Assembly: GCF_000021985.1 (NCBI RefSeq)
Contig: NC_011901.1
Location: forward strand, 124,001-188,000
Direction of reading: 5' to 3'
DNA length: 64,000 nucleotides
From: Thioalkalivibrio sulfidiphilus HL-EbGr7
GTDB lineage: Bacteria > Pseudomonadota > Gammaproteobacteria > Ectothiorhodospirales > Ectothiorhodospiraceae
Within the stretch, counting starts at the first letter, position 1; each line of letters opens with the position of its first letter. Positions 49,282 through 57,119 of this stretch are shown here, piece by piece. The notes below the pieces were generated by a model. It was not told the DNA's origin and ran no database searches. It was given only the letters and a program-made list of their open reading frames with translations. Position numbers and translations under genes: made by a program.

Positions 49282-49616
49282 GGTGATGAGAGTGTGACCG
49301 GGGTGTCGGCGCGAATCCAGTTGCGGGCCCGGCAGGTCGGTACCAGGTCCTGTATCACCCGGATACGGGAAATCTCTCACCCAGCGTAGGTGTTTACGTG
49401 ATGAGCGGTCTCACGCTCCCGGCATGACGCTGCCAAAATGCGACCCCTTGATCCTGACGGCGTCGAACAGGCGAAAACGGGTATGCGCCGGGATCTGTAG
49501 TAAAAAAAACAACCGTGGTCTTGCGCGCCCCTTCGGGCTCGGTGGCCGAATGTCCTTTGCAGGTACACCCCCTCGGTCAGGGCAGCCACCGTGACCGAAA
49601 ACAGGAGAACAAGAAC
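49282..49616. other. Divergent intergenic region between lhr and the chemoreceptor gene
   Basis: About 335 nt with an A-rich run (49501-49510). I see no repeat element, terminator, or flagellar sigma-28 promoter of the TAAA-N15-GCCGATAA type upstream of the chemoreceptor. Confidence 0.5.
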
Positions 49617-51557
49617 ATGAACAAGCTGTTCGCGCGCCTCGGCTTTGCCGGGACCCTCACCCTGATGATCGTCTCGCTGGTGCTGGTAGCCATCGTGACC
49701 ATCACCTCGCTGGTGTTCGCCCAGTACCGGGACTCCTTCACCCGGGCCACCATCAACCAGCTCCAGGGCACGGGCGATATGAATGCCAATGCCTTCGCCG
49801 ACTGGATCAATGCCCGCCAGGACGAGATGCGTTATCTCGCCCTGCTGGATGCGTCCAAGGAGATCCGTCCTGAGGAACTGGAGCATCTGCTCGCCCAGAT
49901 GGCCGCTTCCCAGGGTTTCTTCGATACCATCTTCGTGGTGAGCCCCGAGGGGCGCGGCATCGTGGGCGTGTCACACGACGCCGGCACCCAGCAGACCCGG
50001 GTGCTGAGCCGCGAGCAGGCACATGAGTTCAACGTGCCCGACCGGGAATGGTTCCGCCAGGCCATCTCCGGCCGCGAGGTGGTGTCGCGCCCCGTGCTGT
50101 CCCGGGCCACTGGTAACCAGGTGAGCACCGTGGCGGTGCCCATCTACCGGGACCGGCAGATCGTCGCCGTGATGCGCGGCGCGGTGCTCATGAACACCAT
50201 CTTCGAACGTATGGCAGAACTGCGGGGAGAGAGTGAGCTGGAGATCTATCTGATCAATGGCCAGGACGGGCTTGCCATCACCCCTGCCGCTTCGGTACGC
50301 AATCCCGAACAGGCCCTGGACACCGAGGCTGCCCGCGCCCTGCGTGCAGGACAGAGTGGCGTGGGGCGCTACCGGGATCCGGCCGGAACCCCGGTGATCG
50401 GCAGCTTCAGTTATGTCCCGCAGCTGAGCTGGGGCCTGGTGCTGGAGGTGCCCGAAGCCGCGGCCCTGGCCGAGGTGAACCGGGTGTTCTGGACCCTGTT
50501 GATCATCGCCCTGGTGATCCTCGCCGCGGCGGTGGCGGTGAGCCTGCTGGTGGTGCGCTCCGTGACCCGGGTGCTGGGTGGCGAGCCGGCCTACGCGGCG
50601 CAGATCGTGGAGCAGGTGGCCGAGGGTGATCTCACCGTGCCCGTGAGACTCAAATCGGGCGACAGCTCCAGCCTGCTAGCTACCATCAGCGCCATGCAGC
50701 AGAACCTGCGCGAGATGATCGGCGCCATGAGCAAACATTCCGAGGAGGTGGCCGCGGCCGCCACGGAACTGGCGCAGATCAACGAGCAGACCGACAAGGG
50801 CATCCGCCAGCAGAGCACCCAGATGGACAGTGCCGCCACGGCCATGAACGAGATGACGGCGACCGTGGAGGAAGTGGCGCGTAACACCCAGTCCGCTGCG
50901 GATGGTGCCAACCAGACCCTCGCCGAGGCTACCTCCGGCAAGCGCGTGGTCTCCGAGGCGGTCACGGCGATCGACCGGCTGGCGGACGAGGTGACACGCA
51001 TCGGTGTGGTGATCGAATCGTTGCAGAAGGACAGCGACAACATCGGCTCAATCCTGCAGGTGATCCGCAACGTGGCCGAACAGACCAACCTGCTGGCCCT
51101 GAATGCGGCCATCGAGGCGGCCCGGGCCGGTGAGCAGGGCCGTGGTTTTGCCGTGGTGGCCGACGAGGTGCGTACCTTGGCCAGCCGTACCCAGCAGTCC
51201 ACCGCGGACATCCAGGAGATGATCGAGAAGCTCCAGGCCAGCACCCGGGAGGCAGCGGCGGTGATGGAGAGCAGTCGCAAGCAGGCCAGCCAGAGTGTCG
51301 AGCAGGCGGGCAAGGCCGGTGAGTCCCTGGATCACATCACCGATGCGGTAGGCCGGATCAACGACATGGTGCAGCAGATCGCCAGCGCGGCCGAGCAGCA
51401 GAGCGCCACGGCCCGGGAGATCAACGAGAACATCCACCAGGTCCACGAGATCAGCGAGACCACCGCCAGCAACGTGGTGCACACCACGCAGGCCAGCGAG
51501 TCCCTGGCCCGGCTGGCGGAGGAGTTGCGGGCCCAGGTGCTGAGGTTCAGGACCTGA
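49617..51557 (+). CDS. Methyl-accepting chemotaxis protein (dCache-type sensor)
   Basis: 646 aa. TM1 is at 11-34, a double-Cache-like periplasmic sensor at about 35-290, and TM2 at about 291-315, followed by a HAMP domain and a cytosolic coiled-coil signalling domain. The kinase-control tip is [20 protein letters not shown] with [17 protein letters not shown]. There is no C-terminal NWETF CheR-docking peptide. ATG 49617 has CAGGAG about ten bases upstream. No che genes are nearby, so this is an orphan receptor; the ligand is unknown. Confidence 0.93.
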   Translation: MNKLFARLGFAGTLTLMIVSLVLVAIVTITSLVFAQYRDSFTRATINQLQGTGDMNANAFADWINARQDEMRYLALLDASKEIRPEELEHLLAQMAASQGFFDTIFVVSPEGRGIVGVSHDAGTQQTRVLSREQAHEFNVPDREWFRQAISGREVVSRPVLSRATGNQVSTVAVPIYRDRQIVAVMRGAVLMNTIFERMAELRGESELEIYLINGQDGLAITPAASVRNPEQALDTEAARALRAGQSGVGRYRDPAGTPVIGSFSYVPQLSWGLVLEVPEAAALAEVNRVFWTLLIIALVILAAAVAVSLLVVRSVTRVLGGEPAYAAQIVEQVAEGDLTVPVRLKSGDSSSLLATISAMQQNLREMIGAMSKHSEEVAAAATELAQINEQTDKGIRQQSTQMDSAATAMNEMTATVEEVARNTQSAADGANQTLAEATSGKRVVSEAVTAIDRLADEVTRIGVVIESLQKDSDNIGSILQVIRNVAEQTNLLALNAAIEAARAGEQGRGFAVVADEVRTLASRTQQSTADIQEMIEKLQASTREAAAVMESSRKQASQSVEQAGKAGESLDHITDAVGRINDMVQQIASAAEQQSATAREINENIHQVHEISETTASNVVHTTQASESLARLAEELRAQVLRFRT

Positions 51558-51603
51558 TCGATGCTGCGCGCGCCCCGGGCGCATTCGACCCGGGGCGGGC
51601 CTC

Positions 51604-51987
51604 CTACTCGCAGCTGTAGCCGAGCATGTCCAGGCCTTCGCTCAGGTAGTCCGCCACCAGGGGCGTGGCGATCAGGTATTCAGCCGTAGTGGGGGTCCAG
51701 TTGTCCTTGGCTTCGGCCAGGGCGGTGTTCCACTCGTCCGCCTCGTAGTCGCCCCGTCCCATCCACATGAGCGCCACCAGCTGCACCTGCTGCTCCGGGT
51801 CCAGGTCGTCGATCTGGGTCTTCAGGTCCTGGTAGGTCAGGTCGTCGGCGTGGTCGGCGAGTACCTGCAGGGCCCAGTCATCGGCGGGGCTGCCGGGCTC
51901 CTCGGTGATCACCACCTCCTCCTTGGCGTGGAATTCCCGTGCGCGCTCGATGATGGCGCAGACGATGTCCGGATTCATCTCCAGCAT
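51604..51987 (-). CDS. Small acidic protein, DUF3775 family
   Basis: 127 aa. DDWALQVLADHADDLTYQDL and QQVQLVALMWMGRGDY are the family hallmarks; it is acidic and probably helical, with no signal or membrane segment. ATG 51987 has an ideal GGAGG upstream. Function is unknown. Confidence 0.88.
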   Translation of the reverse strand: MLEMNPDIVCAIIERAREFHAKEEVVITEEPGSPADDWALQVLADHADDLTYQDLKTQIDDLDPEQQVQLVALMWMGRGDYEADEWNTALAEAKDNWTPTTAEYLIATPLVADYLSEGLDMLGYSCE

Positions 51988-52061
51988 GGGGTACCTCCGA
52001 TGCGGATGGGTATCGATGCCCGGAGCATAGACCAAGCAGCACGGACGGGTGATCAGGGCTG

Positions 52062-52224
52062 GGAGCCTGTCGGACTTAGGCTGCTCCTACTGCGCCGGTG
52101 GGGGAGCGGCCCATTTTTCCGATCCTTCTCGTCAAATAGCGACGGCTATTCTCCTCGAACGATCGAAAAAATGGCCTCACTCTCCCACTCGGCTCGCTAC
52201 GGGCACCTAAGTCCGACAGGCTCC
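52062..52224. mobile_element. MITE-like element, family B, copy 1
   Basis: 163 bp with 19-bp terminal inverted repeats: GGAGCCTGTCGGACTTAGG at 52062-52080 and its exact complement at 52206-52224. Inside are CGTCAAATAGCGACGGCTAT and an inverted GAGCGGCCCATTTT / AAAATGGCC pair. A second copy of equal length is at 53808-53970. The right end overlaps the 3' end of the spermidine-synthase-like gene and encodes its last residues and stop. Confidence 0.9.
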
Positions 52225-52961
52225 AGGCGGCGCAGCCGCACCGGGGTGCGGGCGAGCCCCCGGGCCGGATGCCCGGCGGGCAGGCGGGCGAGGCGCTGGC
52301 GGTAGCCCCGGGCGGTCAGGGCGTCCTGCAGAAATACGCCCACGGCGTTGTCGTAGCGGGGGTGCTGCAGCATCCAGGCTCTGGAGAAGCGCTGCCGCAG
52401 GGTCGCTTGCCGCAGCAGGGCGCAGGCCTGCAGTTCGCAGACCCCGGGGAAATTGATCACCAGGGTGCCGCCCGGGGCCAGGTGACGCAGCAGCTGCCGG
52501 ACCCAGGGGCCATCCACGGGGATGGCCCGACGGGGTTCGCCGTCCTCGCCGCCAAACAGATCGTCCACCAGGTAGTCGAACTTCGGGCCCCGGTGCCGGG
52601 CGAGCCAGTCCCGGGCGTCGGCCCGGTGCAGGCGGATGCCGGGTCCGGTGAGGCCGAAGAAACACCGGGCAATGCGCAGATGCATAGGATCCAGTTCCAC
52701 GCCGTCGACGCTTTCTGCCCCCAGGCCGCGCAGCTGGCGCAGGGCGGTGCCGCCGCCCACGCCGAGCACCAGCGCGCGCCCGATCACGGGGTCACGGCGC
52801 AGCAGCACGGGCAGACTGAACAGGTCCCAGAGGTGGCCGGTGGCCAGCCGTTCGGGATGGGCCTGGCTGTGGAAGATGCCGTCGGTGTAGAGCCGGTGCA
52901 CCCGGCCGGCGGTGCGCACCTCGTAGCGGGTGCCGCCGCGGGTGCGGGACCAGATGAGCAT
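52197..52961 (-). CDS. Spermidine-synthase-like methyltransferase-fold protein
   Basis: 254 aa. The nucleotide-binding loop LVLGVGGGTALRQLRGLG (about 65-82) and VDGVELDP with LHRADARDWLARH give a SpeE-like Rossmann fold; FDYLVDDLFGGEDG follows. It is too diverged for a confident aminopropyltransferase call. The C-terminal ...LEPVGLRCP is read from the MITE-B terminal repeat, so the original C-terminus has been replaced. Its ATG overlaps the DUF2288 stop (ATGA). Confidence 0.85.
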   Translation of the reverse strand: MLIWSRTRGGTRYEVRTAGRVHRLYTDGIFHSQAHPERLATGHLWDLFSLPVLLRRDPVIGRALVLGVGGGTALRQLRGLGAESVDGVELDPMHLRIARCFFGLTGPGIRLHRADARDWLARHRGPKFDYLVDDLFGGEDGEPRRAIPVDGPWVRQLLRHLAPGGTLVINFPGVCELQACALLRQATLRQRFSRAWMLQHPRYDNAVGVFLQDALTARGYRQRLARLPAGHPARGLARTPVRLRRLEPVGLRCP

Positions 52962-53266
52962 CAGCCGGCGGACTTTTCCTGGATCACCACCCAGGGGGCG
53001 GCCACCACGGCCCAGAAGTCAGGGCGCCGGGTCTGCCAGTCGCGGGCCTGCGCGTCGGTGGCGGGTCCCAGTTGTCCGGCGTCCATCCAGGCGCTGATGC
53101 TGTCCCGGTCGTCCTCCACCATCCGCGCGGCCACTTCCACCAGGTCCAGTTCGGGGGCCACGTGCACCACCACGCCCCGGGCGAAGTGGCGCTCCAGTTC
53201 GGGCCAGGAGATGGGCCCGGTCTCGGCATTGAGGCGGGCGCGGAGTTCGGCGGCGGTGTCGTTCAT
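52961..53266 (-). CDS. DUF2288 family protein
   Basis: 101 aa with the family pattern TGPISWPELERHFARGVVV, DLVEVAARMVEDDRDSISAW and a final FWAVVAAPWVVIQEK. Function is unknown. It is coupled to the spermidine-synthase-like gene through an ATGA overlap. Confidence 0.88.
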   Translation of the reverse strand: MNDTAAELRARLNAETGPISWPELERHFARGVVVHVAPELDLVEVAARMVEDDRDSISAWMDAGQLGPATDAQARDWQTRRPDFWAVVAAPWVVIQEKSAG

Positions 53267-53328
53267 GAATGAAGGCGCTAGAAGCAAGTGGCAAGAGACA
53301 AGATACAAGAAAAATCCTTGATGTGGGG

Positions 53329-53745
53329 TCAGTCGTCTTGGTCGGTCTCGGGCCAGGCGTTGAGCAGGGCGCGGATCTCCTGCTCGTTGCGCGAGCCGAT
53401 GAGTACGCGCTCGATGCGCTCGCCGGCGATGACGATCAGGGCGGGGGTGCCTGTGAGGCGCAGGCGTCGCACCAGTTCGGGTTCCTCCAGGGCGTTGAGC
53501 TTGAGGATGTCCCGGCGCGTCTCCAGCAGCGGGTTGATGATACTGGAGGTCTGGCCGCAGATGTGGCAGCCGGGGCGCCAGAAGTAGAGGATCAGGCGCG
53601 GCTCAAGCAGATGCTTGGGATCGATCAGGTCATCCAGCCGGGGCGCGGTGCAGCCCTCCATGAGCCGGGCGCAGCGGCGCAGCCAGAACTGCATCGCGGC
53701 GAGCAGGCCGAGGAACAGCAGGAAATAGAAGCCGAGGCCGTCCAT
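53329..53745 (-). CDS. Membrane-anchored thioredoxin-like protein, paralog 1
   Basis: 138 aa. One N-terminal transmembrane helix (about 4-22) is followed by a thioredoxin fold with active site RPGCHICGQ (CxxC = CHIC) and the cis-Pro loop LTGTPALIV. By orientation the fold may face the periplasm or cytosol. It is about half identical by eye to the gene at 54251-54640, including the flanking sequence before the start. It should reduce, oxidise or sense thiols. Confidence 0.87.
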   Translation of the reverse strand: MDGLGFYFLLFLGLLAAMQFWLRRCARLMEGCTAPRLDDLIDPKHLLEPRLILYFWRPGCHICGQTSSIINPLLETRRDILKLNALEEPELVRRLRLTGTPALIVIAGERIERVLIGSRNEQEIRALLNAWPETDQDD

Positions 53746-53807
53746 AGAGGAAGGCTCCAGAGGCAAGTGGGCAGCGTCAAGATACAAGTGTAGTGGGTGA
53801 GGTGCCA

Positions 53808-53970
53808 GGAGCCTGTCGGACTTAGGCTGCACCTACTGCGCCGGTAGGAGAGCGGCCCATTTTCCCGATCCTTTTCGTCAAATAGCGACGGCTATTCTCC
53901 TCAAACGATCGTGAAAATGGCCTCGCTCTCCCACCAGGCTCGCTACGGGCACCTAAGTCCGACAGGCTCC
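53808..53970. mobile_element. MITE-like element, family B, copy 2
   Basis: 163 bp, the same length as copy 1 and colinear throughout, with the 19-bp end GGAGCCTGTCGGACTTAGG (53808-53826) and its complement at 53952-53970. Differences are scattered single bases, and the CAAATAGCGACGGCTATTCT core is the same. Flanks differ from those of copy 1, which argues for transposition rather than a block duplication. Confidence 0.9.
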
Positions 53971-53994
53971 TAGGCGGGAGGCGAAAAACCGTGT

Positions 53995-54185
53995 CCTCTC
54001 ACGGAGCCACGGGGCACGGGGTTTTGGATCAGATGACGTTCCCTGCGTCCCAGCGCCTCCGCGAGAACATCATGCCTTTGGTTTTCTCATCCGCAAGCAA
54101 CCAAGCCTCTCGCGGAGGCGCAGGGTCGCAGGGTGAATCAAATCAAGCGCCTTTCCTCCGTGGCTCCGTGCCCCCGTGAGAGGAT
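53995..54185. repeat. Long palindromic repeat family C, copy 2
   Basis: The outer pair CTCACGGAGCCACGGGG / CGTGGCTCCGTGCCCCCGTG and the inner pair GCGCCTCCGCGAGA / TCTCGCGGAGGCGC form a nested palindrome of about 190 bp. It follows MITE-B copy 2, so the 500-nt gap between the two thioredoxin genes is almost wholly repeat DNA. Confidence 0.8.
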
Positions 54186-54250
54186 GGCCTTTTGGTATGT
54201 CGTAGACCGTATAAGCGCAACGCATCCGGCCTGCGTGATCCCCCCCGGGT

Positions 54251-54640
54251 TCACCCCACCAGTTCGCGGATGGCCTTCTCGCTCTTGGCGCCCACCAGGA
54301 TGCGCTGGATGCGGCCGTCGGAAACGCTGAGCAGGGTGGGGGTGCCCATCACACGGAAGCGGCGCGCCAGCTCAGGCTGTTCCATGGCGTTGATCTTGAC
54401 GATGTCGTCGCGGCTTTCCAGCAAGCCGTCGATCACCCGGGTCACCTGGCCGCACATGGGGCAGGCGGGACTCCAGAAGTAGAACACCAGCCTTGGCTTC
54501 GCCAGCAGGAGCGGGTCCAGCAGATCGCTCAGTTCCGGCGCGGGCCTGCCCTGCTGGTTGCGGGTGCGGTACAGCAGCCAGAACTGGAAGCCGAAGTAGG
54601 CGGCGATCAGCAGGGCGAAGAAGACGGCGAGGCGGTCCAT
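54251..54640 (-). CDS. Membrane-anchored thioredoxin-like protein, paralog 2
   Basis: 129 aa. A hydrophobic N-terminal helix (about 4-22) leads into a thioredoxin domain with active site SPACPMCGQ (CPMC) and the cis-Pro loop VMGTPTLLS. It is paralogous to the gene at 53329-53745. The sequence just upstream of both starts (GGAAGGCTCNAGAGGCAAG) is also shared, so the duplication included the leader. The different dipeptides between the cysteines suggest different redox potentials. Confidence 0.87.
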   Translation of the reverse strand: MDRLAVFFALLIAAYFGFQFWLLYRTRNQQGRPAPELSDLLDPLLLAKPRLVFYFWSPACPMCGQVTRVIDGLLESRDDIVKINAMEQPELARRFRVMGTPTLLSVSDGRIQRILVGAKSEKAIRELVG

Positions 54641-54727
54641 GGTGGAAGGCTCTAGAGGCAAGTGGGCAGAGACAAGATACAAGTGTTGGGGGGTGAGGTG
54701 TTAGGCGGGAGATGTAAAGAACAGTCC

Positions 54728-54906
54728 CCTCTCACGGAGCCACGGGGCTTTAGACCAATAAGATTTCCCTGCGTCCCTGCGCCTCCGCGAGAGGATTGGT
54801 TTATTGCAACCCAGCAAACCAAGGGCATGATGTTCTCGCGCAGGCGCTGGGACGCAGAGAAAGTCATTTGTTCCAAAACCCCGTGCCCCCGTGGCTCCGT
54901 GAGAGA
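54728..54906. repeat. Long palindromic repeat family C, copy 3
   Basis: The same outer and inner arms as copy 2 (CTCACGGAGCCACGGGG to CCCCCGTGGCTCCGTGAG), separated from the thioredoxin gene start by a CAAGTGG/CAAGATACAAG repeat at 54651-54683. About 180 bp in all. Confidence 0.8.
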
Positions 54907-54962
54907 ACGAGGGTTTCGTTCCGCCTGCGGGACTTCATGGAAACCGAACCCCCCCAACCACA

Positions 54963-54979
54963 TTCAGGCCGCGTTCAGG
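54963..54979 (+). promoter_or_regulatory. Direct repeat TTCAGG-N5-TTCAGG, candidate response-regulator site
   Basis: TTCAGG at 54963-54968 and 54974-54979, with an 11-nt period, as expected of an OmpR/PhoP-family dimer binding one helical turn apart. The same arrangement occurs at 55407-55423 ahead of the next gene. It lies 65 nt before the start of the His-rich protein gene. Confidence 0.6.
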
Positions 54980-55043
54980 GCGGCGGGGATAGCCTGACGG
55001 CGACTCTCGAGGGCATGTGCCCGCAACCGTAAGGAGAGCCGTC

Positions 55044-55394
55044 ATGAACAAGAAGCATCTGATCCGTCTGGGCGCCGGTGTCGTGGGTGCCGCGCTGCTG
55101 CTGCCGGGGCTGGCCATGGCCGGCCCTTATGGTCACACCACCACCACGGTGACCACCGTGACCTACGGTGGCAGCCATTTCCGTCCGGGTCCGCCGCCCC
55201 ATGCGCCGGCCCATGGCTATCGCGGCAAGCATCAGCACCAGCACAGGCATCACCACCGGGCGCCCGCCTACCCGGTGTACCACCATGCCCCGGTGCATCG
55301 GCCGCCGGTGTATCGCGCGCCCACGGTGATCTATCACGAGCCGGTGCCGCGCAACACCCTGGACTTCACCATCCGCTACCGCACCCAGTACTGA
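55044..55394 (+). CDS. Secreted His-rich protein
   Basis: 116 aa. A Sec signal (MNKKHLIRLGAGVVGAALLL...AMAG) is followed by a short Thr/Val-rich section and a His/Pro/Tyr-rich body (HQHQHRHHHRAPAYPVYHH), then NTLDFTIRYRTQY. No family is recognised. The histidines suggest metal binding (Ni, Zn or Cu). ATG 55044 has AAGGAG eight bases upstream. It leads a cluster ending in a two-component system. Confidence 0.85.
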   Translation: MNKKHLIRLGAGVVGAALLLPGLAMAGPYGHTTTTVTTVTYGGSHFRPGPPPHAPAHGYRGKHQHQHRHHHRAPAYPVYHHAPVHRPPVYRAPTVIYHEPVPRNTLDFTIRYRTQY

Positions 55395-55406
55395 CGCAAT
55401 GGCGGA

Positions 55407-55448
55407 TTCAGGCCGTGTTCAGGCTGCCCCAGGCAACCTGAACACGGC
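55407..55448 (+). promoter_or_regulatory. Second TTCAGG direct repeat overlapping a hairpin
   Basis: TTCAGG at 55407-55412 and 55418-55423, again 11 nt apart. A 12-bp inverted repeat (GCCGTGTTCAGG 55412-55423, CCTGAACACGGC 55437-55448) overlaps it, so the segment may also end the upstream transcript. It lies 25-65 nt before the Gly-zipper protein gene. Confidence 0.6.
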
Positions 55449-55473
55449 AAAGAACCCTCAAGGAGATGCCGTC

Positions 55474-56007
55474 ATGAAAACCCGATATGCAGCGATTCCC
55501 CTGGCCCTGGCCGCGCTGACCACCGGCGCGGCCCAGGCCTTCGACCGCCCCGGCGGCGTGTTCTACGACCAGGCCCGGGTGGTGGACGTGCGCCCGGTGA
55601 AGGAGCTGGTGCGGGTGGCCGCGCCCGCCCAGGAATGCTGGACCCAGCCGGTACGCCACGTGCAGCAGACCGGTCCGAGCACCGGTGCCTATACCCTGTC
55701 CGGCGCCATGATCGGCGGCGTGCTGGGCAACCAGATCGGCAAGGGCGACAGCCGCAATGCGGCCACCGTGGTGGGGGGCGTGGCCGGTGCCGTGATCGGC
55801 AACAGCATGGCCCAGAGCCGCCAGCAGACCCGGGTCTACACCACCCAGGAGCAGCAGTGCCAGACCGTGGAGCGCTTCTACGAGGAAGAGCGCCACGTGG
55901 GCTACCGGGTCACCTATCGCTACCAGGGCCAGGAGTACACCCGCACCATGCCCTACGATCCGGGCCGGACGGTGCGCGTGCGCGTGAGCGTCGATCCCAT
56001 CGACTGA
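55474..56007 (+). CDS. Secreted glycine-zipper (2TM) protein
   Basis: 177 aa. A Sec signal (to about residue 22, TGAAQAFDRP) precedes a domain with CWTQPVRHVQQTG and the glycine-zipper segment GAMIGGVLGNQIG followed by GGVAGAVIGN. The C-terminal half is polar (VGYRVTYRYQGQEY). Such proteins commonly lie at the outer membrane. ATG 55474 has AAGGAG upstream. It shares a TTCAGG direct repeat with the His-rich gene, which suggests common control. Confidence 0.88.
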   Translation: MKTRYAAIPLALAALTTGAAQAFDRPGGVFYDQARVVDVRPVKELVRVAAPAQECWTQPVRHVQQTGPSTGAYTLSGAMIGGVLGNQIGKGDSRNAATVVGGVAGAVIGNSMAQSRQQTRVYTTQEQQCQTVERFYEEERHVGYRVTYRYQGQEYTRTMPYDPGRTVRVRVSVDPID

Positions 56008-56047
56008 GGCCCTTTCCCCGGGGCCGCGAGGCGGTACACTTGAGTCC

Positions 56048-56422
56048 ATGAACACCCGTGTCTCTTCATCGCTTCGCGGCCTCGGCCGAGCACTCATATT
56101 GAGCGTCGGCCTGGTCATGTCCGTGCAGGCCGCCCCGTGGCCTGACCATCAAACCGCCGGGTCGATCAGCGAGCCCCCTCCCGCGATGCCCCTGATGCCG
56201 GATGCGGCTGTCCCCTACCCGGCCGACCGGCTGGCCCAGGCCAACGCCCAGATCTCCCTCAACCAGGCCGTGGCCCAGGTGCAGCGGCGCACCGGCGGGC
56301 GGGTGCTGTCCGCCGAGACGCAGCATCACAACGGCACCACGGTGCACGTCATCCGGGTGCTGGTGGACAACCAGCGGGTACGCACCATCCGGGTGGACGC
56401 CCAGACAGGGGATTGGCTGTGA
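56048..56422 (+). CDS. Periplasmic PepSY-domain protein
   Basis: 124 aa. A signal peptide (ALILSVGLVMSVQAA) is followed by a Pro-rich linker and one PepSY-like domain (about 65-124: ISLNQAVAQVQRRTGGRVLS...VHVIRVLVDNQRVRTIRVDAQTGDWL). Short secreted PepSY proteins are often linked to two-component systems and may modulate sensor or protease activity. It ends 16 nt before the response regulator start. Confidence 0.88.
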   Translation: MNTRVSSSLRGLGRALILSVGLVMSVQAAPWPDHQTAGSISEPPPAMPLMPDAAVPYPADRLAQANAQISLNQAVAQVQRRTGGRVLSAETQHHNGTTVHVIRVLVDNQRVRTIRVDAQTGDWL

Positions 56423-56438
56423 AGCGGAGAACCAGGCC

Positions 56439-57119
56439 ATGCGTGTAGTCGTGATCGAGGACGAGGCGCCCCTGCGCGAGCAGCTGCGCACCCGCCTGGA
56501 GGCGGAGGGCTGGATGGTGGACACCAGCGCCGATGGCGAAGACGGGCTGTTCCAGCTGACCGAATATCCCGCCGATGTGGCGGTGGTGGACCTGGGCCTG
56601 CCGCGCCTGCCGGGGCTGGAGGTGATCCGCCGCCTGCGCGCCGGAGGCGGCAAGGTGCCGGTGCTGATCCTCACCGCACGCAGCCAGTGGCAGGAGAAGG
56701 TGCAGGGCCTGGAGGCCGGCGCGGACGACTACCTGGCCAAGCCCTTCCACATGGAGGAACTGGTGGCCCGCATCCGGGCCCTGGCGCGGCGCGCCGCCGG
56801 CAGCGCCGACGGGCGCCTGGCCCTGGGGCCGCTGGTGCTGGATACCGCCGCCCAGGCGGTGAGCCGCAACGGCGAGCCCGTCTCGCTGACCACCTTCGAG
56901 TACCGGGTGCTGGAATACCTGGCCCGCCACGCCGGCCAGGTGGTCTCCAAGCAGACCCTGACCGACTATCTCTACGCCCACGACGACGACCGGGACAGCA
57001 ACGTGCTGGAGGTGCTCATCGGCCGGTTGCGCAAGAAGCTGGACCCGGACGGCAGCCTGACTCCCATCGAGACCCTGCGCGGCCGGGGCTACCGGCTCAC
57101 CCTGACCCCGGACATCTGA
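56439..57119 (+). CDS. OmpR/PhoP-family response regulator
   Basis: 226 aa. The receiver has E7/D8 of the acidic pocket, phospho-acceptor D51 (AVVDLGLPRLPGLE) and K101 (DYLAKPFHMEEL). The C-terminal winged helix ends in NVLEVLIGRLRKKLDPDGS and IETLRGRGYRLTL. It is closest to the PhoP/QseB group. The stop overlaps the kinase start (TGATG). It is the best candidate to bind the TTCAGG direct repeats upstream of the adjoining envelope genes. Confidence 0.95.
   Translation: MRVVVIEDEAPLREQLRTRLEAEGWMVDTSADGEDGLFQLTEYPADVAVVDLGLPRLPGLEVIRRLRAGGGKVPVLILTARSQWQEKVQGLEAGADDYLAKPFHMEELVARIRALARRAAGSADGRLALGPLVLDTAAQAVSRNGEPVSLTTFEYRVLEYLARHAGQVVSKQTLTDYLYAHDDDRDSNVLEVLIGRLRKKLDPDGSLTPIETLRGRGYRLTLTPDI

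Noticed and set aside
45979-49389. A very long open frame (over 1100 codons) on the plus strand opposite lhr
   Set aside because: It is the complement of lhr in GC-rich DNA; its translation is rich in His, Gly and Gln with no domain, while the lhr strand has all helicase motifs.
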